Assembly: GCA_024681775.1 (NCBI GenBank)
Contig: JAILAF010000122.1
Span: forward strand, 1-36,277
From: Lachnospiraceae bacterium
Lineage (GTDB): Bacteria; Bacillota; Clostridia; Lachnospirales; Lachnospiraceae
Reading direction: 5' to 3'
DNA length: 36,277 nt
Shown: piece by piece, positions 15,832 to 25,400 of the stretch
How the letters are laid out: each line of letters opens with the position of its first letter
Numbering within the stretch: position 1 is the first letter of the stretch
The notes under the pieces: model-generated
Databases searched by the model: none
What the model was told of the DNA's origin: nothing
The model's input: the letters and a program-made list of their open reading frames with translations, nothing else
Made by a program: the position numbers and the translations under genes

Positions 15832-15922
15832 ATGAAAATAATTACCAAACGGCATATTTTCGCACAAATTGTTTACTTATGAAAACAGTAATCGCTTACA
15901 GAGGCTGATCTTCCAAAATTAT

Positions 15923-16396
15923 TTACACCAGAAATCCTCTGTTGGCATTCCCCACCAGATTCTCATTGAGACTCCCTCTGCCGTAGGTGAGGCCGGCGTA
16001 GACGCTCTGGGAATTGTCCATGACGGGAGCGCCCCCCGTTTTTGCGGCGAGCTGCGCGTAGGAATCCCGTAAGGGACCCACGACTCTGCGGATCTCCTCC
16101 AGAGGCTCCGGATTTTTGGACGCTTCACAGGCTGCCAGTCTGCGGATGCAGAAACGGTAGAGCTGCATCATGACCGGGGCGGGATCGTACTCCAGGTGCA
16201 GGGAACGGATCAGCTCGGAAAGGCACCCTCTGGCTCTGCCCAGCTCCTTGGACAGGCGGGGGATATCGCCGGTATCTATCGCTTCCCGGGCATCCTCCAG
16301 GTAGGTCAGGGTCATATCATAGAGGATCACGATCATCTCGGTGGGATTGGCTGCGGTGATCCTTCTGGTAAATTCTCTCTTCTTCTCGTCGTTCAT
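15923..16396 (-). CDS. fliS: FliS-like flagellar export chaperone
   Basis: A 157-residue FliS-family protein. The helical core carries the family pattern (RITAANPTEMIVILYDMTLTYLEDAREAI, LGRARGCLSELIRSLH, YRFCIRRLAACEASKNPEPLEEI). FliS binds the C-terminal end of flagellin in the cytoplasm and prevents premature polymerisation. A Gly/Asn-rich tail of about 40 residues (from KTGGAPVMDNS on) extends beyond the usual four-helix bundle. AAGGAG is 4 bases before ATG 16396. It lies 45 bases downstream of the flagellin gene, with no terminator between them, so chaperone and client are probably cotranscribed. Confidence 0.85.
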   Translation of the reverse strand: MNDEKKREFTRRITAANPTEMIVILYDMTLTYLEDAREAIDTGDIPRLSKELGRARGCLSELIRSLHLEYDPAPVMMQLYRFCIRRLAACEASKNPEPLEEIRRVVGPLRDSYAQLAAKTGGAPVMDNSQSVYAGLTYGRGSLNENLVGNANRGFLV

Positions 16397-16441
16397 AGGT
16401 CTCCTTTTTCGGGGCACTCACGCGCTACCTTGGGCCGCAGG

Positions 16442-17542
16442 TTACTGCAGGAGCTGGAGCACGGAGGAGGGTCTGTCGTTGGCCTGTGCCAGGACGGAGG
16501 TGCCTGCCTGGGTGAGGACGGTGTAGGTGGAGTACTGGGTCATTTCCTCTGCCATATCCACATCCATGATGCGGGAGTAGGCGCTGGTCATGTTCTCGTT
16601 GGTGATGTCCAGGCTGTTGGTGGTGCTCTCCAGCCGGTTCTGGTATGCGCCGAGACGGCCGCGGACAGTGTTCAGGAAATCGGTGCTGTCCTTCAGTCTG
16701 GCGATGGCATCCTGTGCGCCTGCGGAGGTGCTGACATCCAGACCGTCCAGGCTCAGGTTGGTAGTGTTGACCGCGGGGATCTTCACGCCGATGATCTGGC
16801 CTTCGTTGGCGCCGATCTGGAGGCGCATCTCGCCGATGCCGGTGACTTCCACGCCGAAATTGGAATAGGCGCCGCCGCTCATCTCGCTTTCGGGGATCTG
16901 GAAGGTCATGGAAAAGCCTTCGGGGCCTACCATGGTGATCTGGGTATCCACCATGGTCCCGGTGTAATCCGTTGCCGCGCCGGGAAATCCCGCGCCGGGG
17001 GTAAAGGTGACATTGCCGTCAGAATCCCAGGAAAGGGTATCCACGGTATACTCTCCCACGGGCACATCATCGCCATAGGTGGTTACCTTTACATTGTTTT
17101 CGGTGGTGTAGGCCTTGTTGTCATAGGTGCCGTCCAGCAGGGGCTGTCCGTTGAACTCGGTGGTGGAGGAGACGCGGTTGATCTCGGTCTTCAGCTGCGC
17201 GATCTCTTCCTGGATGATCTGACGGTCCTCATCGGTCTGCACATCGTTGGCTGCCTGCACTGCCAGCTCGGTCATACGCTGCAGCATGGATGCCACCTCG
17301 GACAGGGCACCTTCTGCGGTCTCGATGACGGAGATACCGTCGTTGGCGTTCTGCTTCGCGACGCCCACGCCCTCGATCTGGGCGTTCATTCTTTTGGCCA
17401 TGGCAAGGCCCGCAGGATTGTCCTTGGCACGGTTCACTTTCAGGCCGGAGGACAGCCTCTGCAGGGATGCGGAAAGCGTATCTTCGTTGTTTGCAAGGGA
17501 ATTGCTTGCCAGCATGGCGGATACATTGTAATTGATTCTCAT
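16442..17542 (-). CDS. Flagellin
   Basis: A 366-residue flagellin with conserved D0/D1 ends. The N terminus reads MRINYNVSAMLASNSL, LQRLSSGLKVNRAKDNPAGLA and NDGISVIETAEGAL. The C terminus reads RLGAYQNRLESTTNSLDI, SRIMDVDMAEEMTQY and ends SVLQLLQ. The middle (about 135-245) is a variable surface domain. The ATG overlaps the TGA of the upstream DUF6240 gene by 4 bases (ATGA), and the ribosome site (GGAGAGG, about 10 bases away) is not ideal, so translation may depend on coupling. No strong promoter is evident just upstream inside the DUF6240 gene. Confidence 0.97.
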   Translation of the reverse strand: MRINYNVSAMLASNSLANNEDTLSASLQRLSSGLKVNRAKDNPAGLAMAKRMNAQIEGVGVAKQNANDGISVIETAEGALSEVASMLQRMTELAVQAANDVQTDEDRQIIQEEIAQLKTEINRVSSTTEFNGQPLLDGTYDNKAYTTENNVKVTTYGDDVPVGEYTVDTLSWDSDGNVTFTPGAGFPGAATDYTGTMVDTQITMVGPEGFSMTFQIPESEMSGGAYSNFGVEVTGIGEMRLQIGANEGQIIGVKIPAVNTTNLSLDGLDVSTSAGAQDAIARLKDSTDFLNTVRGRLGAYQNRLESTTNSLDITNENMTSAYSRIMDVDMAEEMTQYSTYTVLTQAGTSVLAQANDRPSSVLQLLQ

Positions 17543-20388
17543 ACTACCGGTTCCTCTCCGGCTGCTTTGAGGAAACCTAACGCAACCTCAAACAGCTCTG
17601 CGCGCGTCGATCCTTCGTTGCGCTGTGCACCGGCCTCCATGCCTGGCGTGATCTGATAGGTTCTTTCGGTCGGGATGCCGTCACTTCCCACTGTCTCAAT
17701 GGACAGGTCTGTGACTGCGATCCCGGATTTTTTCAGGTGTTCACAGAATATATCGGCCAGGAATCCCAAATCCTTAACCGTCCCCTCTTCGGGAGATTCA
17801 TGGAAAAATGCGCCCTTCAGGGTTCCGCCTTCCAGGGTCAGGTCGGCACGGATGCCGGCGCCCTCGCCGCTGCGGATCGTTACAGACACTCTGCCTGCCT
17901 CTGCGTTCTCGCCCTTTTCCAGGCGGACATGCATGGTGCAGGACTTACCACCCACTTCCGTCTGCAGGAAATACTCGCCCTCGCCGGAGGCGGCTGCGTT
18001 CTCCGCTGCCTTCCTTGCGATGGAGAGTTGACGGTACAGAAGCTGCAGGCTCCGCACATCCAGGCGGCTCTCCGCATCATAGAGGTGCTGCGTCAGGAGT
18101 TCCTGTAGGGATGCGGTTTCTCTGGTATAGATCTCATCTGCGTCCTCGGGATGCTCCAGGATCTCTTCCGCATCGGGGAGCTTCCGCTCGCGATCACGGA
18201 TCCTGCTTTCTCCCAGGAGAGCCTTCAGCTCTCCTTCACCCCCTGCCAGAGCCCGAGCTGCCAGGAGATTGTCCGCACTTGCTGCGGTATCGCCTCTGGT
18301 CAGCAGATCTCTTGCCTCGTTTTCCGCTTCCGCCGCTGCGGACAGCATCCGCATTTCCTCGGCGTAAGCCTGTCTGCGGGCACTCTGCTCCTGGCCGGAT
18401 TCATTTCCGGAAAATCCGGTTTCGATCTGAGCCACGATGTCCCGGCCTTCCTTCAAGAGCTCTGTCAGTCCGCCGAAGGAATCGTCCACCTTGGCGTCCA
18501 GTCCCACTGCTTTGCGGCTGCGGACCGCGCGAAGGAGATTCTCCAGTTCCAGGTCTGCACCCTGATTTACCACGGCACCGATGGCGGCGCCGTCCAGCTT
18601 TTCGATCTGATGGATCAGGCGATAGATGCCGATGTAGGCTTCCCGCTCTTCGGGAGCGATCTGTCTTTGATCCTCCAGACGAACCAGGAATTTTGCATAG
18701 GAGTCGCTGCTTCCTTCGAAGGATTCGCCGCGCTCCGTCACATAATCATTCAGTTCTTCCAGGCTCTTCTCCAGCGGATTGATGCCCTCCCGGATCATGT
18801 TCAGCACCAAAGCGGGCTTCATACCGGTGATGACCTGGCGGACCTTTGCGTCTGCAGCTTCCACTTTCGCCACATTCTCCGGACTGATCTCCATGGAATT
18901 GTACCCCAGGATCCGAACTGCCCGTCTGCTGCTTTCCGTTGCTTCCAGTCCGGCGCTCTCCAGCAGTGCGTCCACATTCCGGAAGGCACTGCGGATGCTG
19001 TCGCCGAGATCTGATCTGGGAGCGGTCATCAGCGCTTCATACTCCTGAGAAGCCTTCACATAGGTATCTCTGCAGACATTTCCTTCCGCGGAAAGTTCTT
19101 CCAGGGTTACCTCTGCGGTGCGCTTTGCGGTAAAGAGTCCCAGCACGTCCGCAGGTGCGCTTGCCAGATCCGCCACCGCACGCTCGGTGCGGTTCATGAG
19201 GCGGTAATCTTCCACGGGAGATTCGGATGCGGGGAAGTATCTGGCGGAAACCTTTTCCTCCGCTGCCTTCAGGGCCCCGATCAGTTCCTCCATGGGCGCG
19301 GTATCGATGGAAATGCCGCTGCGCAGGAGCTCTACATTGACCTCTGCCGTCATCCGGAGTCTTACTTCCTCCAGCTCTCTTCTGGCGGACAGTCTGCCCA
19401 GGATCCCGGAATCTTCCTGCTGCAGGAGATCTGCAGCCTCTCTGTAAATCGTTGTCTCAGCCGTCAGATCCGCTTCCACCGCTTTCTTTCCTTCGGAAAG
19501 AGCGATGCTCACCGCTTTTGCAAAAGCATCCTCGGTGATGGGAAAGTCCACTTCCGACATCTTTGTCATTTCAAGAACGTTCTCCGCTGTCACGGGAAGG
19601 CTCCGCTCAAAGAGCCATTTTGCCTGCTCCAGACCTGCTGCCGGATCGTCTGGAACGGCGATTTCCGCCACTTTCTCCATCTGTGCCAGCAGAGCTTCAT
19701 TTCCTGCCTGCTCCGGATCCGGTGCCATATTTCTCACAGGAGCGGTCGCTGCTGCGGCGCCGCTGCTCTGTGCCAGATAAAGTCCTTCAATGGTGGGAGG
19801 AATGTGATTTTCCAGGAGATAACAGAACTCCTGCTCCCCGGGAGCCTTCAGCTCTCTGGCCATATCCCAGGCTGCCTGCACATCCTTCAGTGCATCCTCC
19901 GTCACGGGAACATCCGCTCTTCCCAGCTCTTCGGAAAGGGCTCCTGCCATGGCGCTGCTGCCAAAGACCTCTGCCAGTACGGCGTCCCGGAGGTCATCGT
20001 TATACCCGGTGATGACTTCACCGCTTTTTGCCACCTCTGCCTTCACCCGGTCCAGAATGGTGACCCGTTCCTCGGGAGAAAGGCTTCCGGGGGCAAATCC
20101 CTCTTCCTCGGCCTTGCGGTAGTCCTCTTCGCTCATGGTGTGGGCACAGACGATGCGCATGTCGGTATCGTCCGCAAGGAGCTGGCCCTCCGCTTCCCGA
20201 CGCAGCTGCAGAATGGTGCTTCCGTCCTTCTCAACCGGGCGTTCTCCCGTATGATTTCCCAGGTCCATGCGAACGGCGAAGGACGCATTTTCCTCCGCTG
20301 CGTGCACTGCCGCATTCTGCTGCTTTGCGGTTGCGCCGGTGCTGAGTTCGTGGGCCTGCAGATTTTGATTCAAAAATGTGATCTTCAA
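17539..20388 (-). CDS. Large DUF6240/FliK-like flagellar locus protein
   Basis: A 949-residue, mostly helical and acidic protein without signal peptide or membrane helices. It resembles DUF6240 proteins encoded beside flagellin in Lachnospiraceae. Several helical repeats of a common pattern occur (VPVTEDALKDVQAAW, LPVTAENVLEMTKM and FPITEDAFAKAVSIA), each starting with Pro-(Val/Ile)-Thr. The last about 150 residues resemble the C-terminal domain of FliK hook-length control proteins (MHVRLEKGENAEAGRVSV, LGFLADIFCEHLKKSGI). A role in hook or filament length or export switching is inferred. The start is TTG 20388, with GGAGGG 6 bases upstream and product MKITFLNQN; the in-frame ATG 20406 has no ribosome site. 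It ends in a 4-base overlap with flagellin. Confidence 0.72.
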   Translation of the reverse strand: MKITFLNQNLQAHELSTGATAKQQNAAVHAAEENASFAVRMDLGNHTGERPVEKDGSTILQLRREAEGQLLADDTDMRIVCAHTMSEEDYRKAEEEGFAPGSLSPEERVTILDRVKAEVAKSGEVITGYNDDLRDAVLAEVFGSSAMAGALSEELGRADVPVTEDALKDVQAAWDMARELKAPGEQEFCYLLENHIPPTIEGLYLAQSSGAAAATAPVRNMAPDPEQAGNEALLAQMEKVAEIAVPDDPAAGLEQAKWLFERSLPVTAENVLEMTKMSEVDFPITEDAFAKAVSIALSEGKKAVEADLTAETTIYREAADLLQQEDSGILGRLSARRELEEVRLRMTAEVNVELLRSGISIDTAPMEELIGALKAAEEKVSARYFPASESPVEDYRLMNRTERAVADLASAPADVLGLFTAKRTAEVTLEELSAEGNVCRDTYVKASQEYEALMTAPRSDLGDSIRSAFRNVDALLESAGLEATESSRRAVRILGYNSMEISPENVAKVEAADAKVRQVITGMKPALVLNMIREGINPLEKSLEELNDYVTERGESFEGSSDSYAKFLVRLEDQRQIAPEEREAYIGIYRLIHQIEKLDGAAIGAVVNQGADLELENLLRAVRSRKAVGLDAKVDDSFGGLTELLKEGRDIVAQIETGFSGNESGQEQSARRQAYAEEMRMLSAAAEAENEARDLLTRGDTAASADNLLAARALAGGEGELKALLGESRIRDRERKLPDAEEILEHPEDADEIYTRETASLQELLTQHLYDAESRLDVRSLQLLYRQLSIARKAAENAAASGEGEYFLQTEVGGKSCTMHVRLEKGENAEAGRVSVTIRSGEGAGIRADLTLEGGTLKGAFFHESPEEGTVKDLGFLADIFCEHLKKSGIAVTDLSIETVGSDGIPTERTYQITPGMEAGAQRNEGSTRAELFEVALGFLKAAGEEPVV

Positions 20389-20410
20389 AGAAATCCCTCC
20401 ATACATAACA

Positions 20411-20440
20411 AAAAGGTGAGCGCCGAAGCGTTCACCTTTT
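20411..20440 (-). terminator. Strong hairpin after glgB / before DUF6240 gene
   Basis: A 13-bp stem with one G-T wobble, AAAAGGTGAGCGC (20411-20423) paired with GCGTTCACCTTTT (20428-20440), encloses a 4-base loop. On the minus strand it is followed by TTTTTG. It is a convincing Rho-independent terminator for glgB, whose stop is 30 bases upstream. It lies only about 22 bases before the start codon of the next gene, so it could also act as a leader hairpin or attenuator for the flagellin operon. Confidence 0.75.
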
Positions 20441-20467
20441 ATTTCGGAACCGGAGATATTTTTCTTA
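20441..20467 (-). promoter_or_regulatory. Candidate sigma-D (flagellar) promoter
   Basis: On the minus strand TAAG (20464-20467), a 15-base spacer and TCCGAAAT (20441-20448) resemble the motility sigma factor consensus TAAA-N15-GCCGATAT. It lies between glgB and the DUF6240-flagellin-fliS operon and abuts the hairpin at 20411-20440. It is a pattern match only, with mismatches at one -35 and two -10 positions. Confidence 0.35.
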
Positions 20468-20470
20468 AGT

Positions 20471-22474
20471 CTAAAACTCGTAAATCACAGCAGAGTAGGG
20501 ATGCATGTCCAGCTTCACGGAGCAGGGATGCAGTCCGCAGGGCTCCTTCACGCCGGTAAGCTCCGCAGGCACCTCGTTCCCCCAGCCGCCGAAACGGTCC
20601 TCGTCGGAATTCAGCACCAGCTTGTATTTCTTTGCCTTGGGCACGGGCACCACATAGCCGCCCCAGGTCATGGGCGTCATATTCAGGATAAAGAGGAGAT
20701 TTTTCTTCCCCGTCTCGTCCTTGCGGATGAAGGAATAGATGCTGCGGTCGCAATCGTCCGCATTCATCCACTCGAAACCGGCCCAGCTGTTGTCAATGCG
20801 ATAGAGGCAGGGATACTTCCGATAAATCTCCAGAAGGGCTTTGACATATTCCTTCATACCGGAATTGTACTTCTCCCCCAGCAGGAACCAGTCCAGCTCT
20901 CTGGCCTCGCTCCACTCCCGCTCCTGGCCGAACTCCTGGCCCATGAAGAGGAGCTTTTTGCCGGAATGACCGAACATATAGGTGTAACCCACCCGCAGGT
21001 TGGCATATTTATCGATCTGGTAGCCGGGCATCTTGTTCACCATGGAACACTTCAGATGCACCACTTCGTCATGGCTCAGAGGCAGGATGTAATTCTCGCT
21101 CTCATTGTAGGTCATGGCGAAGGTCAGGGCATAATGGTTGCCCTTGCGGTACACGGGATCCAGCTTCATGTACTCGCAGAAATCATGCATCCATCCCATA
21201 TTCCATTTGAAGGAAAATCCCAGGCCGTCGCCGCCGATGTCGCTGGTGACATTGGGCCATGCGGTGGATTCCTCCGCAATGGTGAGGAATCCGGGATAGG
21301 TGCCCCGGACCACGGAATTCAGATGGTGGAAAAATTCAATGGCATCCAGGTTCTTGTTGTCGCCGTATTTATTGGGCAGCCACTGGCCGTCCTTCTTGCC
21401 GTAATCCAGATAGAGCATGGAAGCAACGGCGTCCACGCGGATCCCGTCGATGTGGAATTTCCGGAGCCAGTAGAGCACATTGGCGATGAGGAAATTCCGG
21501 ACCTCGGGCTTGCCGAAATTGAAGATCTTGGTCCCCCAGTCGGGATGCTCTCCCAGGCGGGGATCGGGATGCTCATAGATGCAGCTGCCGTCGAACTCAC
21601 CCAGTCCGTGGGCATCCGTTGCAAAATGCGCGGGAACCCAGTCCAGGATCACGCCGATGCCGGCCTTGTGCAGCTCATTTACCAGGTACATGAAATCCTT
21701 GGGATTTCCGTAGCGGGAGGTGGGTGCGTAATACCCCGTTACCTGGTAGCCCCAGGAGCCGTCGAAGGGATGCTCCGCGATGCCCATCAGCTCCACATGG
21801 GTGAATTTCATCTCCTTCAGATAGGAGACAATGCGATCCGCGAACTCGCGGTAATTGTAAAATCCGTCCTCGGTGCCGTTGGGATGCTTCATGAAGGAAC
21901 CGATATGGGCCTCATAGATGGCCATGGGCTCCTTGTTCCAGTCCTTCCCGTCCCGCTGGGATTCCCATTTCTCATCCTTCCAGTCAAATCCGGAAAGGTC
22001 CGTGACGATGGAAGCGGTGCCGGGACGCATCTCGGCGTAATTGGCATAGGGGTCTGCCTTGAACAGCTTGCGTCCGTCTGTCGTCTCGATGAGGAATTTG
22101 TACATCGCGCCTTCCCGCACATTGGGAATAAAGCGCTCCCAGATGCCCACATCTCCCAGCTTCTTCATGGGATCCGCGGTCTCGTTCCAGCCGTTGAAGG
22201 TGCCCACCACATAAACCATGGCAGCATTGGGTGCCCACACCGCAAAATAGGTGCCTTCTTCCTTCCCTTTCCGGGTCAGGTGCGCTCCCAGCTTTTCATA
22301 AATATCATAGTGGGTGCCGTTTCCGAAGAGATACATATCCATCTCGGTGATAAATACGTCCTTCTTCTCCGGCTTTGCAGGCGCAGCGGGCTTCGCTTTC
22401 GCAGCGGTGGTCTTTCCCGCAGTCGTTTTTCCGGCAGATGTGGTAGCGGTTTTCTTTGTGCTGTCCTTCGGCAT
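20471..22474 (-). CDS. glgB: 1,4-alpha-glucan branching enzyme
   Basis: A 667-residue GH13 branching enzyme. An N-terminal CBM48 region (about 70-160: GTYFAVWAPNAAMVYVVGTF, FIPNVREGAMYKFLIE) precedes the (beta/alpha)8 barrel. Conserved motifs are ILDWVPAHF, DGIRVDAV (nucleophile D348), TIAEES (acid/base E401) and LPLSHDEVVH (D469). It makes alpha-1,6 branches in glycogen. The first about 38 residues are an unusual Lys/Ala/Thr-rich tail (TTAGKTTAAKAKPAAPAKPE). GGGAGG precedes the ATG by about 7 bases. No other glycogen gene is nearby; the neighbours are the TPR protein (19-base gap) upstream and flagellar genes beyond a terminator. Confidence 0.96.
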   Translation of the reverse strand: MPKDSTKKTATTSAGKTTAGKTTAAKAKPAAPAKPEKKDVFITEMDMYLFGNGTHYDIYEKLGAHLTRKGKEEGTYFAVWAPNAAMVYVVGTFNGWNETADPMKKLGDVGIWERFIPNVREGAMYKFLIETTDGRKLFKADPYANYAEMRPGTASIVTDLSGFDWKDEKWESQRDGKDWNKEPMAIYEAHIGSFMKHPNGTEDGFYNYREFADRIVSYLKEMKFTHVELMGIAEHPFDGSWGYQVTGYYAPTSRYGNPKDFMYLVNELHKAGIGVILDWVPAHFATDAHGLGEFDGSCIYEHPDPRLGEHPDWGTKIFNFGKPEVRNFLIANVLYWLRKFHIDGIRVDAVASMLYLDYGKKDGQWLPNKYGDNKNLDAIEFFHHLNSVVRGTYPGFLTIAEESTAWPNVTSDIGGDGLGFSFKWNMGWMHDFCEYMKLDPVYRKGNHYALTFAMTYNESENYILPLSHDEVVHLKCSMVNKMPGYQIDKYANLRVGYTYMFGHSGKKLLFMGQEFGQEREWSEARELDWFLLGEKYNSGMKEYVKALLEIYRKYPCLYRIDNSWAGFEWMNADDCDRSIYSFIRKDETGKKNLLFILNMTPMTWGGYVVPVPKAKKYKLVLNSDEDRFGGWGNEVPAELTGVKEPCGLHPCSVKLDMHPYSAVIYEF

Positions 22475-22493
22475 AAGGCATCCTCCCTACGAT

Positions 22494-25400
22494 TTACTGA
22501 AAGTCCTTCTCCTTCAAGATCAGGAGTCCATCTTCATCATACCTCTTTTTTGTCATTCCGCCGAACAGATTTCCGGGAGATTTGCGTTTTGCATGCGCGA
22601 TCGCCCCGTCGATCATCTCCACCACCTCGGATACGGTGACAGCATGATCGTTGGTCTGCAGACTGTGGATCGCGGTTGCCAGCGCCAGAACACCCATCTC
22701 GGAGATGGAGCACTTGCGCATGGCGGCGTATTTCTTACCGAAGTCCATCAGTTCCTTGTCGGACATGGCCTTGACTTCCACAAAGCCGTTGAAGGAACGG
22801 GACAGATCGGGATACTGATGCATCAGCTCCCGCAGCGGACGATGATGATCCGTCAGGACCACCACGATCCCGGGTGACTCTCTCTCCAGGAGTCTGGTGA
22901 GCTCCGCGACGGTCTCGGGAGACATCTGGGAAGCCTCCGTGATGATGAGTCCGCCGTTTGCCAGATGGATCAGGGTCTGCTCCACCTTGTCGGAGTCCAG
23001 GTTGGCACCGGTGATCTTCGCCACCTTGCCGGTAAAGTTGCCGTCACTCTCCTTCACTTCCTGGAGAATACCGGTCGCCAGGGTCAGCATATCGGTCCCT
23101 TCATCGCCGGAGATGATCACATTGCCGGTGTAAGGCGCCATACTGACGCAATCCAGAGTCTCGGTGAGCTGGCGTCTCGCCAGCTTCGTCTGAATGTAGG
23201 ATCCGAAGCGCTCGCGCTCTTCGTCGCTGAGCTGTCTGGACGCACCGTTTTCGGGCTCGGGGCGGTTTGCCATATCGCTGACCGCTCTGGCCTCGATCCG
23301 CTCCTCCAGGCTCATCTCGTTGGTGGTATCATCGGCTGCCGCCGCGCGGGCAGCGATGTCATCCTGCGGTGCTTCTTCCTCCGCAGGCACTTCCTCCTGC
23401 GCCTCAGCTTCCTGCGCAGTCTCCTCTGCGTAGGTCTCCTCGGGCTCCTGATAGATCTCTACCTCCGGCAGCTCTTCTTCTTCCGCCGCAGGTTCCTCAT
23501 ATTCCCCGCTCTCCTCGGGCACGTACTCCTCCCCGGAAGCGTATTCCTCCTCGTAACCTTCCTCTTCCGTTGCGGAAGCATCCCCCGCATCCTCGGGCGC
23601 GTACTCTTCGCCGGTCTCCTGATCGAAGAATACCTCGTCCTCTACGTAGGTTCCGTCGTCATTCTCATCGTAGCCTTCGTCGTAGTACTCCTCACCCTCG
23701 GGTGCATCGTAAACGCCTTCCCCCTCGATCTCCGCCAGTTCTTCCACCTGGTCCTCCGGCGTGATCTCATCGGGATAGGCCTCTTCTTCCGGCTCCACCA
23801 CGCGGTTCCCGTGGGGCTTTGCACGCTCCATCCGGGCTGCGCGCTCCTGTTCCACATCTTCGTGGGTTTCCTTGCCGATCCGTTCATATACATCATTGAG
23901 CACGGCCTGTTCAAACGCAGTGAACATTTTTCCGGTCTGCTCTTTGACCTTCTCGTGGTACTGCTGGCGGTTGCGGTCCTCGGACTCCTTCTTCATCCGC
24001 TCCCACTCCAGCATGATGTCTTCGATGGTGAGCTGTCCCGTGATCTGCTTGGTCAGCACGGGATTCTCCGGCATTACCAGGCCGATCTGACCGTCCGCTT
24101 CCTGGGTCAGGACTTCGGCAATCTCCTCGGGGGGCTGTGCGCTCAGCGCTTCCGAGCGTACCTGGCTCCGCTCCCTGGCCGCTTCCAGTTCTTCGGGGGT
24201 CAGGGGATCCTTCAGCGTGGAGGTCACATCTCTGGTACCGGGACCCTTTCCCTCGGGGAACACCGTCTTGGGCGCTACATCGCCGATCTCTCCGGTGCTG
24301 CCGAAAAAGACCTCGCTTCTGGTCTGCACGGGCCTGCTGCCTTCCACCGTCAGCTCCTGCAGGTCACTGTCGGGACCCGCATCCCCTGCGTCGCCGTAAT
24401 CTTCTCTCGCGGGGGCCTCGGACTCGTTGCCCAGGCTCTCCCGGATCTCCGACTCGGTGGGATCCTCCAGATCCGGCAGATCCATGGAGTCCGTATTCTC
24501 CAGCATGGGAGAAAGGATGGCCTTGGTGACCGCATCCCCGGGGGTCTCTTCCTCGTCCCCCAGGTACCCCTGCACATCCTGTGCCAGAGCTCTCTGCAGG
24601 TCCATGGTATTGTACTCCCCCACATTTACCTGGGGGATCTGGATCTCATCGGGATGCACGGCGGAAAAGATCCTGGTCTGTCCCAGTGCGTCCGCCGCTT
24701 CCTGCTCCTCGGGAGTGATCTCCGGGAGATTGCTCTCCTCCCCGGATGCATTTACGGGCGGGATCTCTCTGGTCTTGCCGTTGACATCGTATCCTTCCGC
24801 AGGTGCGGCAGGTGCCTCATAGGCATAAATCCGGCGGTCTCCTGGGTGGGAGGAACCGGGTCCGTATGCGGGCTCCTCGGGTACGGGGACGGGATCGGGG
24901 AAGGATGCTCCCTCCGGTGCGAATCTCCGGTCCAGCACTGCCTGCTGGGCAGCATTTAAGGGAGCGTGCACGGATTTTTTCAGCTCCAGCGCCTGGCAGA
25001 CATATTTTCCGTCCCCCTCGGTGATAAAGAGCTCGTCGCAGATCTCCACACACTTGGTGTCCAGGCCCAGGCGATGGTACAGGTTCGCCAGCTCATAGAC
25101 CCACTTGGGACGAAAGGCACGGCTCTTGTACTCCTCCAGCACTTCCACCCGCTCCTCGAGGCGGACATCCTGCATCACGTAGATCAGGTACTGCAGCAGA
25201 TATCTTCTCTCGTCTCTGGGAGCGATGCGCAGAAAGGTCTTATAGCATTCTCTGGCAGCAATGAGATTGTCGGTTTTGATATAGAGCTCGCAAAGGGAAT
25301 AGTTGATCTCCTTGCTGTCGGGATTCTGCTCGTTCGCCATCTCCAGAAGGCGAATGGAATCCTCGTAACGCTTCACCTTGCGGTAAACGTCACTGCCGTT

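Noticed and set aside
20501-22639. A 712-codon open frame on the plus strand
   Set aside because: It lies antisense to glgB, whose catalytic motifs are unmistakable, and its product is a His/Val/Gly-rich shadow with no family pattern or ribosome site.
23400-23760. Possible tandem DNA repeat or CRISPR-like array
   Set aside because: The repetition is only the codon pattern of Glu/Ala/Tyr-rich linker sequence; there are no equal-length repeats and spacers.
22965-24959. A 664-codon plus-strand frame rich in Leu
   Set aside because: It mirrors the acidic, Glu-rich linker of the TPR protein on the minus strand; the codons for Glu read in reverse as Leu/Phe.
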